Of a stretch of DNA of 64,000 nucleotides, positions 11,710 through 23,600 are shown piece after piece. This DNA is from Sorghum bicolor (lineage: Eukaryota > Streptophyta > Magnoliopsida > Poales > Poaceae). The notes beneath the pieces were generated by a model. It had not been told where the DNA came from. It searched no databases and was given only the letters and a program-made list of their open reading frames with translations. The position numbers were made by a program, and so were the translations under genes. Where the stretch lies: the NCBI RefSeq assembly GCF_000003195.3, contig NC_012872.2, positions 25,663,258-25,727,257 on the forward strand. The letters are read 5' to 3'. How positions within the stretch are numbered: position 1 is the stretch's first letter; each line of letters opens with the position of its first letter.

Positions 11710-13281
11710 TGTTGTGGGACATGTCTAGAGGTAAAAGTACCCCCTAAGACCCAACGATCAGTAATGGGTGGCACTACCACCCTAGCCAGAGCAGGTATTA
11801 TGTGGAACTATTTTGCAGGTTGCTTTAGCTATGGGAGAGGATGTTAATCTAGGAAGATGAGCATCTAGTTGCATAGTTGGCGAGAAGGTGACCTTGCAAA
11901 GTGGGGCCCCCTAGTAGCCAGCCAGGGGCAGGTGCCCCACCTGGTAGGGGCGGCCGCCCAGTGAGGTGGATCAATCAGGTGCAACCTCTCGGATCCTGCC
12001 TCCACTGCCTTTGAGGAGTAATCTTGAGCATACGTTTAAGTTGATTTGATCCAAGGGTTGTGGTGCTTCCTAGGGGGCTATAAATACAACCCTGACCCCT
12101 CTAGAGAAGAGTTCATTATTCTCTAAGAAGATCAAGAGAAGAAGAATTAGACAGAGAGGGGTCCCTCAAATGGATCTGTCTCTATAGGGTTCTTAGTCAC
12201 CATCTTAATTAGATCTCTATAGTTCTATAGCATAGCTACATAGGAATAGATCTAGAAGGAGTCAAGTTAATCTTGAAGTCCAGATTTGTCTTCGTTCTTA
12301 GTAAACTCTTATTCTTCTTTGTGATATTCATATTAGTTCTTGCTACTATGAATGACTTTGATCTATTTGATTATATCATAATTGACTTTATTTTATTTGC
12401 TTATGTTCTCAGTTATATTGTTATTAGTCTACTTTGATTATATGCTTAGTGTAGTTAGATTAGAATTATCTTTATACATAGGATCATATAGCGCTTACTC
12501 ATTAGACCGATAGATAAGTGGTAGATATTATGTAGGTGAGGTGCCTAGACTGTATTTATCTGCGATTACCCTTTATAGCCCAGAGCCCGAGGTAGATCGC
12601 GGGAGTGACAGTCCTGCAGAGTCCTTTGTATTCCTCCTCCCGATTGTAAGACTTGTAGAGCCCTATTATTACAGGGAAGTGATTGTTATGTTCAGGATCT
12701 TTCTTGCTAATATCACTATGAATAGATATAACCTTTTCTTACAATGATGCTAGGTGTACTTGCACTAATTAATGTATGCTTTGATAGTATAGTTAGAATA
12801 CTTAGGATTTATTCTTGTAGATCGTCCTAGTCCATGCTAGTGTTATAGACTTAGAGTAATTTAATTGAGATGATTATCATATTTATCATATGGCTATGTG
12901 CTCTTATTTATCTGTCACTTATTATTCATATTTATATATTTATCTTATGTGACACTTACCCTTCATGACAGATAGATAAAGATATGGTTAAGATCTCCAT
13001 GATTACATGCAGTGCTTATTGCTCATTATCCATTGCAAGTCCCTTCCTAGTGGTAAAAATATAAATAACGATACCTGGATTACTTCCGGTTAACTCGGTA
13101 TTATCTGTGTGTTTGGGGATCCTTTATTTATTTATTATTTCTAGAAAAACATATAGATTTAATATCAGCACTTCTACCTGTGGATGACAACCTAGTTTAG
13201 TGATGTAAAGTAATTTTGATGTCATTACTAGAGATAGGTTTAAAAGTCTATTTATAGTAATTGCATTAAGAAGTGTCAACA
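11710..13281 (+). mobile_element. LTR, about 1572 bp, same gypsy-like family
   Basis: Starts TGTTGTGGG at 11710 and ends GTGTCAACA at 13281. It has a TATA box (ctataaata, about 12089) and the family's shared blocks, such as 'gtatttatctgcgatt' at 12553. The length fits its relatives. Flanks differ (atgac on the left, cccat on the right), and the two sides belong to different elements: SIRE LTR on the left, gypsy reverse transcriptase on the right. Confidence 0.65.
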
Positions 13282-13892
13282 CCCATCTTTATTCTTAACA
13301 AGGAGTATAGGAGAAGAGAATGTGCCAGAGCTGGGTCGAATTAGGTCTTGACTAAGCATTTCTAAAACTTGTTTTTCAATCTCGTCCTTCAAGGCCGATG
13401 GGCATCGGTAAGGATGGATGAAGACCAGTTGTGCCCTAGGAATTAGTGGAATAGAGTGGTTGCATGGGCGAGAAGGGGGCAAATCACTAGGTGGCTGAAG
13501 CACCATAAGATACCGATCTAGAATAGCTTGGATTTGGGAAGGTAAAGGTTCAGTGGTTTGGTCAAGGCTAGTTTTAGCTGTAACTTGCCAAATGTGCCGC
13601 AATAACTTATCAGGCAATTCAGAATCAATACCCTACAATAACATCCACTGTCCTTGGTATGGAAGGAGCAACCACTTGTCTTGCCAATGAATCTGCATTG
13701 GGCTAAAGGAAGATAGCCTGTCCATGCGGGCAATAGCATCGATGGTGGTGGCGTGAGAGGTGAGGCCACACTCCAAATCCGAGAACCGCCGGTTCCAGTG
13801 CTCATGCTCGTCATTGAAGCGGCGATTCAACTGCAATAGCTCGTCGAGGATAAGTTTCATGTTGGGCTCCATAGCACCTCAAGCTCGCTGCA
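13282..13892 (-). pseudogene. Ty3/gypsy gag-RT remnant
   Basis: Minus-strand remains of a Ty3/gypsy polyprotein. The N-terminal gag piece (MEPNMKLILDELLQLNRRF, Met near 13872) is followed after a frameshift and a large deletion by the start of reverse transcriptase: PYRCP...KDEIEKQVLEMLSQDLIRPSS and FSSPILLVKNKDG, the standard gypsy RT entry motif. Zinc knuckle, protease and the rest of gag are missing, and RT is cut by the LTR at 13281. Confidence 0.78.
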
Positions 13893-13954
13893 GATAGGTG
13901 TAATGGTGGTGGGGGTTGGAGGTTGGAGGTGGATTCCAGGATGTGGAAACGAGG

Positions 13955-14157
13955 AAGCTAATACCATATTGTTAGCAATCAGCAAGGAAGAAGGGGGAAA
14001 ACTGATGAAAATATTTGGGAACTTGGAGAAGGAGAAAAACAGCAGTGAGCGTTCGCGAGACGAAGATGCATCTCGATTTAGATTCAGGTTTAGGATACAA
14101 TATTTGTTACCCTCCCTCCTTCCATCTCCTATACATTTAGATTAGACTACTTGAACC
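13955..14157 (-). mobile_element. Gypsy 5' LTR remnant and primer-binding site
   Basis: The minus strand reads CTAACAATATGGTATTAGC. The LTR end (TGCTAACA, from 13970) precedes a tRNA-Met-type primer-binding site for the gag-RT remnant at 13282-13892. The outer edge is unclear and is set at about 14157. It ends roughly 400 bp before the host start codon. Confidence 0.5.
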
Positions 14158-14561
14158 ATTCTGGCCGCTGATGAAGCGTGTAGGCTGAGATGCAGCGGAG
14201 TTCGTGGCTTGCTCTGGTTCCTTGCTTGGCTCTTCTGGTCCACGCTCCTGGGGGCGCTAACGTGACCGTGCCGTTCTGAAAGAAAAGCTAAAATTAGTTT
14301 TAAAAATTATTTTATAATAAAAGCATTAATAAAAATACAAATTCCTGTTCGGAAAGGAGGTCGAGCACCGAATTAGATTTGGGACGTGGCGCACCCCAAG
14401 CTCCGGCACGTTCTCGCTTCCACGGTTCCACCAGAGGCCGGCCCCCTCAAGAGCCCTCCCCCCTCCGCCCCTCGCTCCGTGCCCGTGCCTCCCCGCACGA
14501 TCCCCACATTCCTTCGCCGGCTCCGCGCTCTGCTCTTGTTGTGATCGTTAGTACAGGTGCG
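14158..14561 (+). promoter_or_regulatory. Host gene promoter and 5' leader region
   Basis: Unique-looking sequence between the gypsy remnant and the host start codon. An AT-rich stretch with a TATA-like tttataataa at 14311-14320 is followed by a GC-rich, pyrimidine-rich leader that fits a grass 5' UTR. The transcription start is not determined, and the TATA call is weak. Confidence 0.35.
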
Positions 14562-14626
14562 ATGGCGATGAGGTCGGCCGTGGCCCGCCTGATTCGCTCC
14601 TCCTCTGCCTCGCCCTCCCGTCTCAG
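14562..14626 (+). CDS. Host exon 1 (coding part)
   Basis: Codons 1-21 plus two bases, encoding the leader. The donor is CTCAG|gtgaga. This ATG was chosen because it opens the Arg/Ser-rich leader that joins exon 2 in frame; a second ATG lies two codons in. Confidence 0.85.
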
Positions 14627-17600
14627 GTGAGAGCTCCCGCCCACCGCCTCTCGTGTCATGTGCGTCTGGAGTTGTCTCGGCGGACATGTTCCTGGAAGGA
14701 AAGGGTTAGGTTTCCAGCAAGATTTGGCATTGCGATGTGTGGGTTATCTTGGCAATCAGGCGCGAAGGGAATTTATTCTACTTAGGTCTTGTTTAGTTTC
14801 CACCAAAATCCAAAAAGTTTTTAAGACTGTCACATCAAATCTTGCAGCACATCATGAAGCACTAAATATAGATGAAAAAATAACTAATTGCACAGTTTAC
14901 CTGTAAATCGCGAGACGAATCTTTTGAGCCTAGTTAATACATAATTAAACAATATTTGTCAAATACAAACGAAGTGCTACAGTAGCAAAATTCAAAAAGT
15001 TTTCACAACTAAACAAGACCTAGAGCAAATCGATTGGAGAGCGAAATAGAAGTATGAGACGTTTAGTCCCTTTTATATTAGATTTATATGCAATTTTTTC
15101 TCCTGTTTACATTTTCACATTTATTACAAAAATGTGAAATGTGGATTGTGGTTTCGAAGTACTACTTCATATTGATTATTAATTCTTTTGTTCGTTATAT
15201 GGCTTGTAATGGTTCGCAGGTTAAACTTGTTCAGATTAGGTCGTGGTTTGTGAGTCTGCTTTGTCTGGCTTATCTAGTTTCTACTTTGTCCTGCAACAGT
15301 CTAATACTGCTGTATCTCCGTCAGATCTAATGGAAATGGGGGTTACCTCTGATTCGAAAAAATATTGATTATTAATTAATTTATTATTCGTGTCAAAATT
15401 TGATACAAAATTTGAGTTTGATGTTATGCAAAACAAACACTTAATAAAATGAGATGTTCACAGCTGATATATACTATGGATACTAACTATAATTTTCACT
15501 TTGATCATCGTTAAAATAAGAATAATAAAACATTTTATATAATAAAAGAATTCAAATGTTTGCTTCCTTGTAGGCCTCTCTACATGTCTTATGCTATATT
15601 AAGACATTTTTGTACGATATGACTAGTTCATTTTTTCTAAACCAGTGGAAATGTAGATTGACGTGCTTGAACCGTGACTAGGGGCTCTTGTTGGGTTTTA
15701 ACTCTAGCCTACACCAACTTGCTTGGGACTGAAAGGCTGTTGTTGTTGTTGTAAAGTGGAAATGTAGATATTGATATGTTCTAGATAGCAGAACTATTGC
15801 GTGAAAATTTGAGATGGCCCAATGTATTGCCTTTTCAATCTATTATGGCAATAGCTTTAATCGTTATCATTGCACATAGCACAATGACCGCTTGCCTGCT
15901 ATCCATAACAGAATGACTCACCAGTGTACCTAGCTATCTAACCACGTCAAAATTGAAGAACCACCAAAATACTTGTTAGTTGTCACAGAGTGAACAAGCA
16001 GAAAATGAGAAAACACAAGCGAGAATGCTGGTGCTCAATTAATAGGATGGTCGCACATCACTACCTAGGCAAGGAGCAGATAGCCAGGAGCTAGCTATGA
16101 GTACTTCAAGTTATACTTGACTGTGAGTAACAAGGGTGCTTTAGTTGAATTAGTAGGCATACAAATACTACCGTTAGTCCTAAACCAATCAGACAGGGAC
16201 AGTTCTGTACCATGGGTTCCAGGGTGGTTTCTCCATTCGCGATGCCCAGGGGCCCAGGGCTGGGCCTGTTTCTGGCATATTTTTAGATTGCTACCTTGCT
16301 TCTATGCACTGTGGCTGCTGCTTTATGGGATTGCTAATTCTCCTGTGTATTGGGGTGCCAGCAGCTCGTCGTCAATCTTGCTGAAAAGTGGCAATGCATT
16401 CTTCAGCAATGCTACACCCAGTGATCAGAAGCACATTGAGGAGTCTTTTAATGCCACACCCAGTGATCGGAAGCACATTGAGGAACCTTTTGAGGTGAAG
16501 GAGGCAGAACCTGTGAATGCGTCAAAATCTTCTCCAGAGAAGGTAATGGTGCCTTGGAAGATAAGAGATTCTAGTATATTCTATACCTCTGGCATGGTGG
16601 AAATGTGTTTTCCATGTCGCATCTAGTTTGGTGTTGAAGCCTGTACAGCTTCGTATGTTCACCCTGTCCTGACCGATATGCTGCTAAACCAATTTATCCA
16701 TGCATACAAATCAGAAAACACAGTTTTTTTTATAGTGCAGAGGGGTCAATTTAGGGAACATGGTCTGGATATTGATATTCTGAGCATCTAGTTTATTGTA
16801 ACGCGACTGCTATATTTCAGAGGCATGAGAGTAAAGATATATACTTTTCATGGAATGCTTTTTTACATGTGATAATTATCTTATATGTTAATCAATTAAT
16901 TTTCAATGATGGAAGGAATTATAGCTTTTATAACTAACAAATGTATGAGATTTTCAGCTAAAGATATGCTTGCTGTCATTCTTTTCTTAATTTTTTGAAT
17001 TCATGTTTATGAAAATTACTGAGCTGCTTATGACATCTATCTTGGTATAGCTACTGGTTCTAGGAGGAAGTGGTTTTGTTGGATCGCATGTTTGCAAAGA
17101 GGCTTTGGACAAAGGATTAGTTGTCTCTAGTCTTAGTAGGTAACTCCGTCAGCTAATTTATTCTCTTATTTTCATACTTTACCATCAGTTCGGACTTTCT
17201 ATTCTATTAAGACTTGCTAGATTTTGTTTATATGATGCTAAAACTATTGTAGAATAGGCTAAAAACATTGAAATGACAATAAATTTCTACTTAAAGTAGG
17301 GTGTCAACTAATTCATCACATAGCTTTGTTCAGATATACATGGAAAACTATAATGGACTCTGATCCTCAAATATTTTGTATTCGATCAAGTTTCTATTGA
17401 TTTCTTTTGGGGCCTTAGCATTAGTGATAACCTCTCATCCTTTTGTCTTTGGTTGTGTTGTTCTAGCCACCATTTACTGCTGTGAGGACTATTTGGTATG
17501 TGGATCAACCTAAAGAAACTGATGATCTATGATCTTGTTCCCACTTTCTTGTTCAAAGAGCAAATGGCTTCAGATTATTAGTATGAACAGAAATCAGTAC

Positions 17601-20600
17601 AAAACTAGAGTCCAGAACTAGGACAGTTTGCAGACCCAGTATAAAATTGGAAAGCAGACAAAACACGTATGCTCGAGAAGTTTTTTTAGTCCAAATTAAA
17701 GAATGTAGTTTCTATTCCTGAATACAGTAGACATTTCAAATGAAAAGTTCCAAATTTCTACCCTGAACAATTCACTGTCTGTTTGACCCACTATGCAAAA
17801 CGTTAACTTGATTTACTGCTCCAAATTATGGAATTTATCTTTTCTGTTTCTCCCTGTTCAAGTTATACATGGTTTCAAATTTTGTGAGATAATACAGGAC
17901 ATCACTGTTCTAGAAACTTTGATAACTTTTGTGGTTATTTTCATTGGTTATCTCAAAGGTTAATGTACTACCAAATGCTCCCAACTGATGAAAGTAATTA
18001 TGAAAAGATCTGAATTGTTTTTGTAACATAGTGTGCAATGCCAACTGTTACTCCACAAAAATTGAATCCAAGAAACCATCACACTTGTATGAGGACTTGA
18101 GCAGAGACAAAAAATCAAATTTCTTCTGGGGATAATTTTATCCAGTTTGAATAGTTTGGGTGAGTAAATCGAATCAGCGTTTCGTACGATGGGTTAAATG
18201 AATAGTTAATGGTACTAAAATGAACTTTTTTTACTTAAAATTTACTTTCTCCTTTTTATGCATTCTGTGTTTCTTATTCTTACCAATGTTGTTCTTTTGT
18301 CATTAGATCTGGAAAGCCATCCTTAAATGAACCTTGGGCTGACAAAGTTATATGGAACCAAGGTTGCTTGCTACTGAGGTTAACTTTGTTCTGTCAATGG
18401 TAATGTAATTAATATCTACCTTCTATTGGACAGGCGACCTCCTTGAACCGGCTTCATTGAAGGATGCTATGGATAATGTTTCTGCAGTGGTAAATTTACC
18501 GAATCCATTTGAGCTAAATATGCTTGTGTACTTAGTGTTTGACACATTTCTTTTATTATAGTTTGATTTCGTTTTTATTTGAGTATCAGTAATGTTATAC
18601 AGAGTAGTTTATGGGGTGGTGATGTAATACCAAAATACCAAGAGTTTTCCACTCCGAATGCAGGCGTATGCTGAAAGATATATTTTTTTTGAAGTAAAGA
18701 TGACAGGAGCCCAGGGAGTTCACGTAGTGCAGGCCTTGTGCGCCTGTGGTAGACGATCCCACGAGGAAAATGGCTTGCCTCTATCTCGAGTCGATGTGCA
18801 TCACTGCACACCCTTAGCATTGTGTTCAACCAGCATGGCTGATGTTGCAGCTGCAGTCATGGTAGCCAAGCCAAGTGGTGAGGCCACTGAGTGTGAAATG
18901 GTGAGTGGGAAGCAGTAAAAGTGGATATGAGGCTACACTGCTTGTAGTGTTGGAGGTTGGGGAAGCAGTAAAAGTGGATATGAGGCAACACTGCTCGTAG
19001 TGTTGGAGGTCGGGGAAGCAAGGAATTTGATCTGGATCCTTTTACCTGTACCAGAATCAGCGCTGCAGTAGGAGTGGGAAATGACAAGCCAACAGACATC
19101 GAGGATGGTCCCATGATGATGGATTTGAGGTGCAACCTCAATGTCAAGCAGTGTGGAAGTTGTGGGCCGCCGCTGCATGGAAGTAGGATCTGCGAGCATG
19201 ACATAACACATTTTGGAGATTGTAGATTGGTGAGGGCCTTTGGTGCTGAGACATGAATTCGTCGGGTTGCTGGAGGATGGTGGTATTGTGGCCTTTGGTG
19301 CATACCGGGTGGAGATGCTTTGTCGCACTCGGTCACCCATTGGTCCCCCTCACTACTGCTGAAAGATTTTGTCCTATGTTATGTTATGTTTATAAACTTT
19401 GCCTATTCAACACCATATATCTATCTATATACCTAATATTAAAGGGCCAAAATTTCTGCCACTATTCGTCCAGCCCAATGTTATGTAGTTTTGATTAGAA
19501 ATAGAACTTATTCTTTTTAGAACCTAGATCAACTGACGGTCTAATTAATCAAGCTGTATACTGAAATCCTGACCAGTTAGTTATCCAATATATATCTATA
19601 CCTTTATCCATAGTTATACTCTACACCTATTTACCTAATATTAAAGAGTGAAGGGATTATTCCAACCGTCTTTTTTTACTTCCCAGAATACCCTCGCACT
19701 TCTCTCTGCCCCGTCCGTGATTCGGACTCACAATCCAACACCTGTCCAACAACGGTATGGAATCTCCCTGTCCCGCATGTGACCGGTACTCACGGTCCAT
19801 GTTCATACGAGTTAGAATAACACTTATCTAACGATGGTACAAAGTCTAACTCCAAGACACATCTAGCATTGGTCGGAATCTGACTCCAATATGTATTGGA
19901 ATAGATAACGGAACTGTTGAATAAATCTCTTAAGTCGCAATCGCAATTTGTCCAGGTGACCACACCACAAGCTATCCGTTCCATTGCAACGCATGGGCAC
20001 GATTACTATTGACCATAATTCGGTGTTCCAAATTTCTCCTGATTTCAAATTGGGTTCATTTTTTTACTAACAATTGCTACATGTTTTTGTGACACATGCC
20101 AAGCGAAGTAAATGTCTGTCCAGCAGATATCCATCGATGGGCAAGGATGTTTTTGGTCAAAGGACAATCTAGCCACAACATGAGTGGCTTGACATCTTTT
20201 GTTATCAATTAGACAATTTCTTAGTAATACACTCGTGAAGGAATAATACCTGGCCACGCCAGTTTTACTGGTTGTTTCTATCAAATGTGTTGGTCTCTAA
20301 TCAAAAAAGACATCATGGCTGCAGTCTCTACAGCTTGGGGTTGACGCTTCAGGAACTTTGAGCCGTTATCACCCTCCTGCCTAAAAGAGATGAAGCGCTC
20401 CATGTCAAGGACTTTGGACTGATAAGTTTGGTGCATAGCTTCGCCAAACTTGCAACAAAAATTTTCGCTACTAGATTGGCAGGTCAGCTTCATGGGTTAG
20501 TCTCACACAATCAAAGTGCTTTCATCAAAGAAAGTGAAGGAAGATATATTGAATCAATCTTAGATTACAGAGGAGGGATTACACATATATATAGAGGGAG

Positions 20601-23600
20601 TAACCAAGGAGCCAAGGTGTGAAACCAACTCTTGGGATCTAGAGAAAGTAGCTAATAACTATGGCACATAAGTGCCCAGGCGCAGCACACAGGTGCCAAG
20701 GCGTCTGCACAGTTACAGAGTCATATTAAATGCTAACACGCCCTCACAGTTGAAGCTTCGGAAGGCCGAACGTTGAGACTGGAGCGGAACTCGGTGAAGA
20801 CAGAGGAGGGCAGCCCCTTGGTGAAGACGTCGGCGAACTGCGAGGTCGTTGGAACATGGAGAACACGAACGTCACCGATGGCAACCCGTTCCCGCACGAA
20901 GTGAAGATCAATTTCCACATGCTTGGTGCATTGGTGTTGAACAGGATTGGAGGACATGTAGAGTTGTCTTGCGTAGAGGAGCATGAAGCTCATTTAACAA
21001 CTGACGGATCCAAGTGGCCTCAGCAACTGCATTGGCGACGGCGCGATACTCAGCCTCGGCACTGGAACGAGAGACAGTGGGCTGGTGTTTGGAGGACCAA
21101 GAAACCAGATTGTCTCCCAAGAAAACTGCATATCCTGAAGTAGAACGGCGAGTGTCCGGACAGCCAGCCCAATCGGCGTCTGAGTATACCACCAAGTTGT
21201 CCTGAGCACAGGGACGCACGTGGAGACCCATATGAAGAGTGCCACTGATATAGCGTAGGATACGCTTGAGGGCAGAGAGGTGGGGTTCCCGTGGATCATG
21301 CATGTGAAGACAGACTTGCTGAACAGCGTAGGCAATATCCGGTCGGGTGAAGGTGAGATATTGGAGAGCGCCTGCAAGACTCCTGAAATCTGTAGGGTCA
21401 GCCACGGGATCACCATCAGCAGATAGCTTAGGGTTAAGGTCCACGGGAGTGGAGCAAGGTTTGCAGGCAGCCATCCCAACACGCTCAAGGATGTCAATCA
21501 TATATTGGCGCTGAGAGAGGAAAAGCCCATTGCTGGAGCGCTGAACCTCCATGCCAAGAAAATGATGAAGGGGACCGAGGTCCTTCATAGAGAATTCTTG
21601 TTGAAGGGCAGCAGTGAGGCGCCGAAGTAGAGCATCTGAGGAGGCTATCAAAATAATATCATCCACATAGAGAAGAAGGTATGCCATATCCTTGCCGTGA
21701 TGATGGACAAATAAGGAGGCATCTGTCTTGGCTTCAACAAATCCCAGCTGTAGAAGATGAGAGGCAAATCTGCTGTACCAGGCACAGGGAGCTTGCTTAA
21801 GACCGTAGAGAGATCGATTGAGCCGGCACACATAATCTGGGTGAGTGGAGTCCTCAAAGCCTGAAGCCTGGGCACAGTAAACAGTTTCAGACAGATTTCC
21901 TTGCAGGAAAGCATTGTTGACATCCAGTTGATGCATAGACCAGGAACGGGAGAGAGCCAAAGACAGAACAGTGTGGACTGTAGCAGGTTTAACCACAGGA
22001 CTGAAAGTCTCAGAGAAATCAATTCCAGGTCGTTGTGTAAATCCCCGAAGAACCCAATGAGCTTTGTAACGCTCAAGAGAACCATCAGCTGTAAACTTGT
22101 GTTTGAAAACCCACTTGCCGGTGACCACATTGCACTGAGGTGGTCGAGGGATTAAATCCCATGTCTTGTTGGCTAAAAGAGCGGAGTGTTCTGCTTCCAT
22201 GGCAGCACACCAACTGAGATCAGTGAGGGCAGCACAGTAAGTCCGAGGAGTCGGGGATATCGGTGCTGCTGGTGCTACTGGTGGTGGAGAGGGAGCAGCA
22301 GAAGGAGGGTTGGGAGGTGATGCAGGTGGTGGTGCGGGCGCTGTTGGAGGCTGGTGGGGACGTCTGCTATAAACCTGACCGAAGCGTCGATCAGGAGGAG
22401 GGGCAGCAGCAGCGCGTCGCGTATAAACCTGGCCAAAACGCTGTGGGGCATGGACAGGGGTGCTGGTAGGCACTGATGGAGCAGGAACAGGGGTGCTGGT
22501 GGGCGAAGGAAACCCAGTAGGCACGGCGAGGGGTTCTGGAGACCCAGCCCTGTCAAGTTGGGCGGCACCAAGGGAGTTCTGGACACAGTTAGAGCTTGTT
22601 CGGGGTGTGGCCATAGCACCAGAGGAACCTGCAGGTAATGAACAGGGTGACGGTGGAAAGGGAAGATCCACCCCACCGGGTTAGAGGGGTCATCTAAAAA
22701 ATTATAGTCAACTCTGGTGGAGGAGGGAGATTCCGAGAAAGGAAAGGAGGTTTCGTCAAAAACAACATGACGAGAGATGATTATGCGATTGGTGTGGCGA
22801 TCAAGGCAAAGATAGCCCTTGTGGTGTGGGGAGTAACCAAGAAAGACGCATAAGGTGGAGCGAGGAGAAAGTTTGTTGGTGGCTGTGGTAGTGAGGTTAG
22901 GATAACACTTACACCCGAAAACGCGCAAGTGGACATAGGATGGTGGCTTGCCGAAAAGGGAGAGGTGAGGTGTGGAGAAGTTGAGCGTTTTCGTGGGTAG
23001 AATGTTGAGTAAGAGGCAGTGCTAAGGGTTGCTGCCCAGAAGCGAGGAGGGACGCTGGCCTGAAATAAGAGGCAACAGACAGTCTCATTGACGGTGCGGA
23101 TCATGCGTTCAGCCTTGCCATTCTGGGATGAGGTATAAGGACAAGACATGCGTAGATGAATGCCGTTAGCGAGAAAGAAAGTTCGGGAACTTGAGTTGTT
23201 GAACTCATGACCATTGTCGCACTGAATGCCCTGTACAGTAACTCCAAACTGAGTGCGAACATAGGCAAAGAAATCAGATAGAGTGGGGAAGGTGTTGGAC
23301 TTTTTGCGTAAGGGAAAAGTCCAAACATAGTGAGAAAAATCATCAACAATGACAAGGTAGTACTGATGTCCTGAAACGAATTAATTGGAAAGAGTGCGTA
23401 GCACGTGATGACGAAGTCTGGAAAGGAAGGCGAACAAGGCGCCCGAGTTGACATGCATGACACAGGGTATCACAAGAGCCTTTATTACATGAAATAGCTG
23501 AAGTAGAAGCTAATCTAGACAAGGCTTCGTGACCATGGTGTCCAAGACGTTGATGCCAAAGAGTGGAGGAGGTTGCTGCAAGGAATCCTGATGCCGGAAG

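Noticed and set aside
16117..16626. 169-codon open frame
   Set aside because: It is intron 1 sequence read into host exon 2 and past its donor site; only 16362-16542 joins the other exons.
18908..19022. Possible CRISPR-like repeat array
   Set aside because: Units are contiguous with no spacers, in plant nuclear DNA; a tandem repeat.
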